Position numbers and translations under genes: made by a program. Below the pieces are notes generated by a model. It did no database searches. It was not told the origin of the DNA and saw only the letters and a program-made list of their open reading frames with translations. Positions 17,361-26,119 of a stretch of DNA of 53,398 nt are shown here, piece after piece. The DNA is from CAUYUA01 sp963575675 (lineage in GTDB: Bacteria > Pseudomonadota > Alphaproteobacteria > Azospirillales > Azospirillaceae). Position 1 is the stretch's first letter. Every line of letters begins with the position of its first letter. Location of the stretch: positions 1 through 53,398 of the forward strand of contig CAUYUA010000133.1 in the NCBI GenBank assembly GCA_963575675.1, given 5' to 3'.

Positions 17361-19298
17361 ATGAGCGAAAATATCGACGTCAAGGCGCAGAATCCGATTC
17401 TGTTTTGCTTGCGGTCCTGGCGCATCCTCGGCGGCATGATCGTCATCTTAATGGCGGTTACGTTTCTGTGGGGCTTTTTGGTTCTGGAGAACTATCAGAA
17501 CGACGACAGGTTCGGCAACGAACGCAATCTCTCCGTTTCTGATTTTATGTTAAGAAACATCGGCCTGCCTGGCTCCATAAGCTTATCGGACGCCATTATG
17601 CCGGCCGTGGTCGGAATCGATGGCGGACGAGTCAACGGTGGAAACGTCGGTTCGGGAACGATCGTCGGAGCAAGTGGATATGTCTTAACCACGCTCCATA
17701 CAATCGAAAATATGACCGACATCAACATTCGTGTTCGAACAGCAAACGGGCTGCAAAGTTTTGGAGCGCAGATCGTTAAGAAAGCTCCCGCTCACGATCT
17801 GGTTATGTTGAAAATCAAGTCTCCGGGCAGTTTCCTTTATTTATCGCTGGCGAACAACGGAGCAACCCCCGTCGGGGGAACCGTGTCGGCCTTTGGTCAA
17901 AGCGATCTCGGCGCGCCTGTCGTTCGACAGGGAATGATTACTGATCAGCCTGTAGAGCTGACCGTCGGAGGTCTGACGATTTCCCATTTGCGCCGAACCG
18001 ACGCCGTTTATTCTTGGGAGCAAAACGGTGGTCCGATCGTTAATAAAGAAGGCGCAATGATCGGCGTTACTCTTGCGCTTCAGGACGCTGGAGGCTCGAC
18101 GCTGGGTTACGTGGTTCCGGCCGATGTCATCGACGCTCATTTCCGCGACGTCGTGACTTTTAAGATTGCAGAGGCGACGCCTTTAACGACGCCGGTTACG
18201 CCTAGCGCCAATCAGGCCGCGCCGGTTCAAGCGGCGATGCCGCCGGGAGCGCTGAAAGAATCGGCGGTTCTTGGAGGATCATCGGCGTGGTGGCTGCGGG
18301 CGGCCAATCAAGTCGCCGGCTCAAACGCGGCAAAGGGAGTCAACGCCACTCCTTCTAACGGGCCTTTAACGGCAATAACGACAACGTCTCTTCCGCTCGA
18401 CGTCGATCATATGCTTGGAACAAGAATCGCCGGATTTTCAATTCAAGACCTCATTGGATTGACTGTTTTGGCGATTGTCAAAGGCGTCATCGGCGGAATG
18501 ATGACTATGGGCGGCGGCGTGTTCCTCGTTGCCGGAATGATGTTGTTCTTTGGATATGGCTTGTTTTTGATCCGTCCGGTCGCTTATCTCACCAATATCT
18601 TCGTCTATAGCGCATCGACGATCAAGCATAATCGCAATGGGTTGATTATGTGGGATAAAGTCAAATCCTTCGCGCCCTGGGCGGTCGGCGGCGTCATCAT
18701 CGGATATTTCATCGGGAATTCAATCGGCGATCGACTGGTCGAAATCCTTCTCGGAATTTTTGCGGTGTTGATCGCAATTAAAGGCGCTCATGAAACGCTA
18801 GTCAACGTGTCGGATGAAATACTCATTACAAAAAACAATGGAAAAATTAAAATAACAGATGAACTCTCGCTCGATGAAGACGCAGAGCCGATAAAAAAAG
18901 TTAATAACTCAAATATGAATGAAATCGGAAAATCTGCATTGCTTGCTTTGCCTATGGGCGTCATCAGTGGAATTCTTGGAATTACCGGCGGAGTCGTCGA
19001 AGTTCCGTTGCAACATTACATCGGCAAACTCCCATTGAAAAACGCTATCGCCAATAGCGCCGCTCTGGTGTTCTGTGCATCATTGACTGGAACAATCCTC
19101 AGCTTTGCTCACGGTATAAGCACCGGTCTGATTGACTGGGCCGCACCGTTGACGCTGGCTGCGATTTTAATTCCGGCGTCGTTCGCCGGTGGAATCGTTG
19201 GAGCGCATTTGACGAAATTGGCTCCGAAACGACCGCTTAAGGCGATTTTTTCGGTGTTGATGTTTGCTGTCGCCATTAGAATGTTTATCGGAAACTAA
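17361..19298 (+). CDS. mamO: Magnetosome pseudoprotease/TauE-like protein MamO
   Basis: 645 residues from ATG 17361. One N-terminal membrane helix (about 22-41) is followed by a trypsin-like domain and, after about residue 360, a membrane domain of roughly eight helices of the TauE/SafE type (SGILGITGGVVEVPLQ). His113 (TLHTIEN) and Asp146 (HDLVMLKI) are kept. The usual GNSGGP nucleophile site reads EQNGGP, with Asn222 in place of Ser. MamO of Magnetospirillum is likewise catalytically dead (Thr at this place), binds metal and acts in crystal nucleation and in activating MamE. It is the last + strand gene before the inserted - strand block. Confidence 0.93.
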   Translation: MSENIDVKAQNPILFCLRSWRILGGMIVILMAVTFLWGFLVLENYQNDDRFGNERNLSVSDFMLRNIGLPGSISLSDAIMPAVVGIDGGRVNGGNVGSGTIVGASGYVLTTLHTIENMTDINIRVRTANGLQSFGAQIVKKAPAHDLVMLKIKSPGSFLYLSLANNGATPVGGTVSAFGQSDLGAPVVRQGMITDQPVELTVGGLTISHLRRTDAVYSWEQNGGPIVNKEGAMIGVTLALQDAGGSTLGYVVPADVIDAHFRDVVTFKIAEATPLTTPVTPSANQAAPVQAAMPPGALKESAVLGGSSAWWLRAANQVAGSNAAKGVNATPSNGPLTAITTTSLPLDVDHMLGTRIAGFSIQDLIGLTVLAIVKGVIGGMMTMGGGVFLVAGMMLFFGYGLFLIRPVAYLTNIFVYSASTIKHNRNGLIMWDKVKSFAPWAVGGVIIGYFIGNSIGDRLVEILLGIFAVLIAIKGAHETLVNVSDEILITKNNGKIKITDELSLDEDAEPIKKVNNSNMNEIGKSALLALPMGVISGILGITGGVVEVPLQHYIGKLPLKNAIANSAALVFCASLTGTILSFAHGISTGLIDWAAPLTLAAILIPASFAGGIVGAHLTKLAPKRPLKAIFSVLMFAVAIRMFIGN

Positions 19299-19302
19299 GC
19301 GT

Positions 19303-19334
19303 TTGGATCCAGGGGCTGTGTTCCTGGATCCATT
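19303..19334. terminator. Bidirectional terminator-like hairpin after mamO
   Basis: GGATCCAGGggctgtgttCCTGGATCC sits between the mamO stop (+) and the stop of the vWA gene (-), which is the usual place for a shared terminator. It is a short member of the GGGTCCAGG palindrome family. Confidence 0.55.
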
Positions 19335-19337
19335 TAT

Positions 19338-21101
19338 TTATTCGTCAATTCTCGTGATGATTTCAACCCATCGCATCCAATCGTCAAGGTTGTTCTCAAA
19401 TTCAATAAGCATCGCTATTGCATAATCTGCGTTCGAGCGCACAATGTTTGCTCTAACGACTTTAAGCGCAACGCGGATTCGAGGGCAGATGATTTTAACG
19501 ACAGAATTGATGTTACAGCCATTAGTTTTAAATTTGATTCCATGCATCGAAATATTAATAGCCGAGCCGTATCTTTCGTCGCCATTCTGATTGATCCAAA
19601 GAATATTCATCGCACCGGGAGGAACGACAATTCTTAACGAAAACTCTTGATCTATTATGCTTCTTTCTCCCAAGTCAAGATGTTTTGGCAACATCTCTGC
19701 GTCAGAGATAACGTTTTTTGCCTTTTCATCAATATATTGGTAAACCACATCTAAAGGCGCAATATTATCCTTGTCGACTATAAAAGGTAAATTCCCAGAA
19801 AAGCTTGATATAGCTTCAGGTTGTTGCCTTCGGAAGAATAAATAGATTACCACGCTTCCACAAAGAAACAAAATTATTGCCGGGACAATAAGATTCCATG
19901 GCGTCAAAATTGGAATCTCCGTCTCATGTCTTTTGTTTTCTAAAATATTAGCGGAGATGTTTTCCTCATGTTTATTGTCTTGCCTCAGGAAATAAGTCAA
20001 AAGTTTTTGAATAAATATCGGAGTATCTTCGATACGAATATTTAGATCAACGCCTCGAAACCATGACGTCTCTGCATTAACCATTACATGAGACTGTTTT
20101 TCTTCAGGCGATTTCTCTGCAATAGGAGCTTCTACATCTTTTGGCAAGGACGACGGAGGTTGAGAAACAGAGGTGTTATTCTTTATTTCAAAGATTGAGC
20201 TCGATTCTGGAGGCGTCGGCAAAGATAAGGGAGGCGTTTGAACATTGCCTCCGATTTCAGGAATAGCGGTCAAAGCTGTGGAAACGCTGCGCTCATGATC
20301 GTCCGGCAGCTTCTCCTTCATAATAGCGCCGGTTTGTTTTTGTAAAGCAACCATCGCTTGATGCAATTGCTCAGCCTGATTTTCTTGAGCATTAACTCGA
20401 ATAGGCAAATAATGAGCGCCGATTTCATCGGCCCATTTCTTCAAATAAGGAGATTTTCCGGACAAGTCTAAAATAATGGTTTTGCTTCCGATAGCCTTTG
20501 ATAGGCTCGGCATATGACCTTCAATAAGTCGAAGATTGCGATCTTGGTATAAAGCGCCTATGTTATTGAATGCTTCTCGTTCTGTCCAAAAAGATTTTTT
20601 TAAATATTGATATTGATTATTGAGATCGTCGTAACGTTGGTCATGTTGCACTCGACGACTGAGATATCTCAATCTTTTATCCCATACTTCGGGTTCTCCG
20701 TCCGATATAATAACGGCCAACTGAGTGGAATTTTCAGCATGCTCCAGAAGATATAGAAACGGTGTTTCGAGATCCGTTGCAAGTCCCTTTGCTGTAACTC
20801 CGTTCATTGCTGTGTTTAATTCAGATGAATTCGTTGAACGGCTGTTGTCCACGACAGAATAAGGGTGAATATCTTCATCGAACCCAACAATATCTATTTT
20901 ATATTTATTCTTAAACGTCTCCAGAAATGTTAAAAGCCAGGCCTTTGAAACGAGTTTTGGATCATATTTGCCGATAGACCCGGATTGATCAAACAGAATA
21001 ATAATATCTGACGGTTGTTGAGCCAATTCCGTCTTTGCGATTTCAAATGAACCGCATAGAAAGATAATAACAAGGAAGATTATTATAAAAAATTTGTTCA
21101 T
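19338..21101 (-). CDS. Membrane vWA protein, McaA-like
   Basis: 587 residues. A signal peptide or anchor (about 1-24) leads into a periplasmic vWA domain with a complete MIDAS start (D38-x-S40-x-S42 in ILFDQSGSIG) and D134 in IISDGEPE. A Pro/Ser-rich linker, one membrane helix (about 401-424) and a cytosolic domain follow; the latter includes INISMHGIKF, which fits the NxSxxG half of a PilZ domain. McaA of Magnetospirillum magneticum, which marks the positively curved membrane and spaces magnetosomes, has the same order (signal, vWA, membrane helix, cytosolic part), so I call it McaA-like by architecture and context; homology was not tested. It is co-transcribed with the coiled-coil gene just upstream (6-base gap). 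Confidence 0.6.
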   Translation of the reverse strand: MNKFFIIIFLVIIFLCGSFEIAKTELAQQPSDIIILFDQSGSIGKYDPKLVSKAWLLTFLETFKNKYKIDIVGFDEDIHPYSVVDNSRSTNSSELNTAMNGVTAKGLATDLETPFLYLLEHAENSTQLAVIISDGEPEVWDKRLRYLSRRVQHDQRYDDLNNQYQYLKKSFWTEREAFNNIGALYQDRNLRLIEGHMPSLSKAIGSKTIILDLSGKSPYLKKWADEIGAHYLPIRVNAQENQAEQLHQAMVALQKQTGAIMKEKLPDDHERSVSTALTAIPEIGGNVQTPPLSLPTPPESSSIFEIKNNTSVSQPPSSLPKDVEAPIAEKSPEEKQSHVMVNAETSWFRGVDLNIRIEDTPIFIQKLLTYFLRQDNKHEENISANILENKRHETEIPILTPWNLIVPAIILFLCGSVVIYLFFRRQQPEAISSFSGNLPFIVDKDNIAPLDVVYQYIDEKAKNVISDAEMLPKHLDLGERSIIDQEFSLRIVVPPGAMNILWINQNGDERYGSAINISMHGIKFKTNGCNINSVVKIICPRIRVALKVVRANIVRSNADYAIAMLIEFENNLDDWMRWVEIITRIDE

Positions 21102-21107
21102 TTTTCC

Positions 21108-22235
21108 TCATTCATGAATATTTGTTAGAATTGCAGAACGTTTTTCTGTTATAAATCTCATGATGTCATTTTCGACCATCAGCTTTTTTTCCGAAGCGAA
21201 TGCTGAAAAATAATTATGTATACTGTCTAACTCCGCTGAAACTTTATCAACCAACTTTTGTCTTAAAGCCGCGATTTCGGTTTGATAATTATCTTCGAAC
21301 CTCTTCTTGAGTCGGGCTTTTTCGTTTTCCGACCAAGCCATAATTTGAGTCAACGCTATTTCTTTTTGCGCCGCAATGGTTGTTTCCATATCAGATAACA
21401 TAATGTTTCGCCGAATTTCTATATCTTGCTCCATCTTAACGGTAGCGTTTTCGATTTCATGACGCCTCGTTGATAAAGTAAGTATATCCTCATTAAGAGA
21501 ACCAACATTTGAATACAATTCATTAAATTTATTTTTATATTTATCGACATTAAATTGAAGTTCAGATAACTTACTTAATAGTTCTTGTTCTTTATTAAGA
21601 AGACTCTGAATTCTAATCTCAGCACTTGTTTTTTCAAAATCAGCCGTCTCTATTTCGACTCGTATGGAGGATAATTTATCTGTCTCACATATTTTAGTGG
21701 TTTGGATATTGTCTATTTCCTCAATTATTTCCTGTTTTTGGTTTATAAGGTCTTGAATAAATGTTTCAATAATTGTCTTTTTAGAAACGGCGGCCTTAAT
21801 ATCACTTTGTATAGACATTAAATTCGCCGATTCACGTGTTTTATCAAGAGTAAGATTGGCTATTGTGTTTGATAATTGATGTTCTTGATTAACGAGGTCT
21901 TTCACTCTATTTTCAAGAATAGATTCTTTTGAATGAGAATTTTCACACTTATCCTGATCAATCTTCTCATTTATTGTTTTATTATCATTAATTTCTTTTC
22001 TGAACTGATGAATGGCGGCGGCAAGCGCGCGCTCTTTTGAGATGAGAGCGTTGACGCGCTTCTCTAGTTTCGCTTTTTCCCTCTTTAAATCCATAGTGTT
22101 TTTAATTGGACTGAAAGTCGTCTCGATATGGCGTTTTGCCGTCATTTTGACTTTTCGACGATGTGTTAGGTTTTTTACTCCAAGAAAAGCGACATAAGAA
22201 ATGCAAACCAATATCAACACAAAAACAATAGGCAT
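21108..22235 (-). CDS. Membrane-anchored coiled-coil protein, possible McaB analogue
   Basis: 375 residues: one N-terminal membrane helix (PIVFVLILVCISYVAFLG), a basic stretch (KNLTHRRKVKMTAKR), then almost continuous coiled coil (about 35-310) with repeated SIQSDIK/LINQKQE-type segments. The end is IMRFITEKRSAILTNIHE. No enzymatic motif is seen. It is the first gene of a two-gene unit with the vWA protein. In Magnetospirillum, McaB is a membrane protein on magnetosomes that works with McaA in positioning; the pairing here is similar, but the match rests on architecture and neighbourhood. Base composition is AT-richer than that of the mam genes. Confidence 0.55.
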   Translation of the reverse strand: MPIVFVLILVCISYVAFLGVKNLTHRRKVKMTAKRHIETTFSPIKNTMDLKREKAKLEKRVNALISKERALAAAIHQFRKEINDNKTINEKIDQDKCENSHSKESILENRVKDLVNQEHQLSNTIANLTLDKTRESANLMSIQSDIKAAVSKKTIIETFIQDLINQKQEIIEEIDNIQTTKICETDKLSSIRVEIETADFEKTSAEIRIQSLLNKEQELLSKLSELQFNVDKYKNKFNELYSNVGSLNEDILTLSTRRHEIENATVKMEQDIEIRRNIMLSDMETTIAAQKEIALTQIMAWSENEKARLKKRFEDNYQTEIAALRQKLVDKVSAELDSIHNYFSAFASEKKLMVENDIMRFITEKRSAILTNIHE

Positions 22236-22327
22236 GTTATCTTCTCATACGATAAGTTTTATCATCATCTATAAATCAATGTCGTAAGTTTATTATAGCA
22301 GGAGACGTCGTTGAACTCAAGACGCAC

Positions 22328-22391
22328 CGTAAGCGTCCTTCCTGCCCCCACCTGAGTTGGTCTCGAAATCCCGGACAGGGTGATAAGCTTA
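22328..22391. repeat. IS66-type end plus half palindrome
   Basis: CGTAAGCGTCCTTCCTGCCC is a diverged copy of the 4079-4115 end. It is followed by GGTCTCGAAATCCCGGACAG ending at ATAAGCTTAG, which matches one arm of the 4148-4233 palindrome. The pair is therefore a recurring composite remnant. Confidence 0.5.
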
Positions 22392-22394
22392 GTA

Positions 22395-23225
22395 CTACAG
22401 TGACACTTTTTTTATTGAAGCAATTTTTCTTTTAATATGACATTTACGATCAATCGCTTGATGCCAACGCCTCCGATTTGACCAATCTATGATATGCTCA
22501 ATTGGTCGCCTTACAACTAAGACGATACGTCTTAACAGAATCCGAATCTCTAGTATACTCAAAAGGACTTCATCCGTATCAAAATTACTTCTTTTTTTTC
22601 CGCTGACGCCGTTTGCGCCTTCACTACAGCCAGGAAAGCATAAGCAAGAAGGGAGAGGGTTATGTGCCGATACCAAGCAATCCACTGTCTGACCTCATAG
22701 TGGTCTAAACCAACTTCTCCCTTCGCGCCTTCTCCGGCGCTCATACGCTGTCAACAGTCCGCAGAAATTATCGACACGACCACCCAACGTCTCCAGGTGT
22801 CCAAGCCGGTTCGAAACCGGCTTGTCAAGCCCGATCCACAAAAGCTCCGCCACCACTTTCCGCAGCGTAATACAAAAAGACCCCAACCTGACAATTCTTA
22901 ACCTTGCCGGCTGAGCCGAACTTTCTTGACAAATTCGGTCTCGTCAACGACCAGAGCGCCACCCTTGAAACCAAATCGCTCTTTTACGTAAGACTAGATA
23001 ATATCCCGAACACCATCCGCATCCCATCACACAACTCGCAGAAGACATTGCATTCCATACGGAACTCATTCTCTCGCCTGCTCGACGAACCGCCAACTAT
23101 TCTTACGCTCTAGACGAACCACGCAAGCTTTTCAAATACTCAAGCGCACGATCGCGAGGTTCTTTGCGTAAAAAACAATCACCAACTCGGTTATGTAACT
23201 CCGTGAGTTCATCCACCCAGTTATA
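22395..23225 (-). pseudogene. IS701-family transposase remnant
   Basis: Pieces of one transposase appear in order on the - strand but in different frames: WVDELTELHNRVGDCFLRKE (N-terminus, near 23219), ERKNSWRFVEQ-like sequence, DETEFVKKVRLS and KVKNCQVGVFLYYAAESG, then LDHYEVRQWIAWYRHITLSL with LAYAFLAVVKAQ, and finally HIIDWSNRRRWHQAIDRKCH. These match the order of IS701-type DDE transposases. Several frameshifts and missing stretches make it non-functional. It splits the McaA/B-like unit from the glycosyltransferase and manC genes. Confidence 0.75.
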
Positions 23226-23268
23226 CCATATCCGGTATCCCAAAATAAAAAACACTATTTTCCAATCA

Positions 23269-24219
23269 CTAAAGCCTGTTCCAAGTGACTCTGTCGTACT
23301 GACGCGAATTAAGCCTAAATTTTTTTTCCCCAACTTGTGGCCGTAATCTTGGACAACATAGAAATGATATTAATAGATATTTAATACATAACATCCATCT
23401 TTTTTCTTTTATAGAAATTACTCCAAGAACTAAATTCAAATAGGCTAAAAGATTTTTTTTTGATCTATAATTAAGAATACGCCTTTCTTTGTCATCTATC
23501 CAAATAGATCTAATCTGTAAAACAGATTTTAAAACAGAATCTAAAGAAGAGTTATGGTTTATTGTAATTACAGACCCAATTATGTTGCATGAAATTAGTT
23601 GTCCTCCCATTGCTCCAAATCGAATAAACCAATCAATATCTTCCAAACGACCAAGAGTTTCCGTTTGAGGACCAATCTTCAACGCAGCATCTCGTAAAAT
23701 CAAAAGACATGAGCCAGGAGAAAACCAACAACCGCTTGAAAATTCATCAATAGAAACGGCTCCTTTTGGAATCCGACGACGTATAACGTATCCATCTTGG
23801 TCAACCTCAATAAATCCACAGACGTAAGCTGTCATTAAACGAGCGCTACTCTTCATTTCTTCTTGAGCTGCTTGTAATCGAATGGCCAAAGTATCCAGAA
23901 TAAAAACATCATCAGAATCTAAGAAAGCTAACCAAAGACCACGCGACGCCTGAATTCCCGTATTGCGCGCGGCTGCAGCTCCTCGATTGACATCATGAGT
24001 AATAATCCTAACACGTTCATCTGAAAAGGCTTCAGATTCTATGGAGAGCCTTTGTTCCGAGGCGTCATCGACGATAATAATCTCCATATCGTCAATTTTT
24101 TGAAGAAGAATTGATTGAACTGCGCGTTGCGTTTCAAAAGGACGATTAAATGAAGGAACAATTACCGATAAAACCGGAGTGGTGCTCCGGTTTTCGTATG
24201 AAGATGTATTACCAGACAT
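23269..24219 (-). CDS. Family 2 glycosyltransferase
   Basis: About 316 residues. GT-A motifs: LSVIVPSFNRPFETQRAVQS, EIIIVDDASEQ, GAAAARNTGIQASRG and the metal-binding FLDSDDVF, then the acceptor-side GRLEDIDWFIRFG (ED motif). It would add a sugar to a surface polysaccharide. Its ATG overlaps the stop of manC, so the two are translationally coupled and the donor may be a GDP-sugar. The last 30 or so codons (basic, ending VTWNRL) border the IS701 remnant and may have been changed by that insertion. Confidence 0.78.
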   Translation of the reverse strand: MSGNTSSYENRSTTPVLSVIVPSFNRPFETQRAVQSILLQKIDDMEIIIVDDASEQRLSIESEAFSDERVRIITHDVNRGAAAARNTGIQASRGLWLAFLDSDDVFILDTLAIRLQAAQEEMKSSARLMTAYVCGFIEVDQDGYVIRRRIPKGAVSIDEFSSGCWFSPGSCLLILRDAALKIGPQTETLGRLEDIDWFIRFGAMGGQLISCNIIGSVITINHNSSLDSVLKSVLQIRSIWIDDKERRILNYRSKKNLLAYLNLVLGVISIKEKRWMLCIKYLLISFLCCPRLRPQVGEKKFRLNSRQYDRVTWNRL

Positions 24220-25652
24220 CACGAGCGTCCATAAGTATCTCCCAAACGGACAATGTCATCTTCTCCAAGGTAAGATCCTGATTGTATCTCGATCAAATTA
24301 AGCGGCAAAATCCCTGGATTTTCTAGACGATGAGGTGTTCCAATCGGAATAAATATGGACTCATTCTCCCGCAGAAGAACCTTTTCCTCTCCGCGCGTCA
24401 CCAAAGCCGTTCCATTAACGACAACCCAATGTTCAGCTCGATGATAATGAATCTGTAGAGAAAGCTTGGCTCCAGGGCTGACAGTGAGTTGTTTGACTTG
24501 AAAACGATGCCCGCTATGAAGTCTCTGATAGAACCCCCAAGGACGATGAACTTTCCGATGCCAAACCGACTCATTACGGCCTTGGCGTTTCAACGCCTCC
24601 ACCAAATTTTTAATTTCTCCTACACAACTACGATCAGCAACCATGACAGCGTCGTCTGTCACAACCACAATCGTATTGTTTAAACCAACCGTCGTCGTTA
24701 AAATTCCTTCGCTACGGATGTAGCAATTGTGACTATTATGACTGACGATATCTCCAATTTTGACGTTTCCGTCATCATCTTTTTTGCTGATATCCCATAA
24801 CGTCGACCATCCTCCTACATCGGTCCAACCAATATCCACGGGCTTAACCACGGCTCGATCAGTCTTTTCCATAATAGCGCAATCTATGGAAATGCTGGGA
24901 GCCTTTGAAAAGGAACTTGCTTCTAATCGGCAGAAGTCCATATCTTGAACCGCACCAGCAAGAGCGCCTCGACAAGCCGTCATAATATCTGGTTCAAAAC
25001 GTTCCAGCTCCGATAGCGCAACATCTACTGGAAACAGAAACATGCCGCTATTCCATAAATGCTTCCCATCATCAATGTAGGCCTGCGCCCGTTCTTTTGA
25101 TGGTTTTTCTACGAAAGCATCGACTCGAAATACATTTTTTGTTTTGTCTAATTTCGTTCCAGAGCGAATGTAACCATATCCAGTCTCCGGCGATGTTGGA
25201 ACAACTCCAAAAGTTACAAGATAACCCGCGGAAGCTGTTGTCGCTGTTTCAATAACCGAATCTTGAAAAGCCTTCTCTTGACGAATCAAATGATCTGCGG
25301 GAAGCGCCAATAACAATCCCTCAGGATCAAAAGAGGCGATACGAAGAGAAGCTATCGCTATCGCTGCTGCTGTATTGCGACCAAATGGCTCAAGAATTAT
25401 TTCTTTCGGAGTTACACCAATTTGTCTAAGATGTTCGGCAATAATGAAACGGTGTTCTTCATTACAAATTACAATAGGAGCGGAAAACTGTTCCGGGTCG
25501 AGGACTCGTAACGCAGTTTCTTGAATCATCGACTGATTCGATGTCAGGTTAAGAACCTGCTTGGGAAACCGTTCCCGAGACATAGGCCACAAACGAACGC
25601 CAGCACCGCCGGACAGAATGACAGGGTAAATCTTGCGAGATACAACAGACAT
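24219..25652 (-). CDS. manC: Mannose-1-phosphate guanylyltransferase/mannose-6-phosphate isomerase
   Basis: 477-residue bifunctional enzyme. The N-terminal nucleotidyltransferase shows VILSGGAGVRLWPMSRERFP and FVEKPSKERAQAYI, and makes GDP-mannose from mannose-1-phosphate and GTP. The C-terminal cupin shows HRPWGFYQRL, FQVKQLTVSPGAKLSLQIHY with HHRAEHW-type metal ligands (HYHRAEHWVVV) and FIPIGTPHRLEN, the type II phosphomannose isomerase. It supplies GDP-mannose to Gmd (5 kb) although it lies inside the magnetosome cluster; manB, gmd and fcl lie about 20 kb to the left. Confidence 0.93.
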   Translation of the reverse strand: MSVVSRKIYPVILSGGAGVRLWPMSRERFPKQVLNLTSNQSMIQETALRVLDPEQFSAPIVICNEEHRFIIAEHLRQIGVTPKEIILEPFGRNTAAAIAIASLRIASFDPEGLLLALPADHLIRQEKAFQDSVIETATTASAGYLVTFGVVPTSPETGYGYIRSGTKLDKTKNVFRVDAFVEKPSKERAQAYIDDGKHLWNSGMFLFPVDVALSELERFEPDIMTACRGALAGAVQDMDFCRLEASSFSKAPSISIDCAIMEKTDRAVVKPVDIGWTDVGGWSTLWDISKKDDDGNVKIGDIVSHNSHNCYIRSEGILTTTVGLNNTIVVVTDDAVMVADRSCVGEIKNLVEALKRQGRNESVWHRKVHRPWGFYQRLHSGHRFQVKQLTVSPGAKLSLQIHYHRAEHWVVVNGTALVTRGEEKVLLRENESIFIPIGTPHRLENPGILPLNLIEIQSGSYLGEDDIVRLGDTYGRS

Positions 25653-26119
25653 GCATGTGAACCCATGATAGGAAGAATAAAGAAGAAATCATAGAAAACA
25701 TTCGTGACGATATAGAGGTGCTCTCTCTTCATATATATACCTTGTTCGATCGGAAATCCGAAAAAAAAATTTATTGGCTTCCAGCTTTCTAAAACTCGAT
25801 CGATATATTATGCCTACAGCATAGCTCGGAATTGAAGTTCAGTTTCTGGAATTGATGCATATTCCGAGCAAAACCATTTTACATAACCAAATGCGTCGCA
25901 ATACATGCAACATATCATTGGGATAAAAAAAACTATTTTTTTCACTGTCTCCAACGCCATACTACAATATTTGTCACGTCTATCTTAAGACACCACTCAC
26001 CATCCTGTCTACGACTCTCCGCACTCCTTGCGGAGTGCGACGAAGAGTGGCTCGCAGGAAAGGTCTATCTCAATCTGTAAATCGCCTCATGACAGTTTAC
26101 AGAAAATTAGTTTCTCTGC
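25653..26119. other. Gene-free gap between manC and the kinase gene
   Basis: AT-rich tract. Nothing coding was recognised. It must contain the promoter of the manC unit (reading left). Near its right end is a strong hairpin, CGCACTCC-ttgc-GGAGTGCG, at 26020-26039, with outer arms ACTCT/AGAGT. The hairpin lies about 70 bases beyond the kinase stop and could end transcription of the triad; no T-run follows it on the - strand. Confidence 0.4.
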
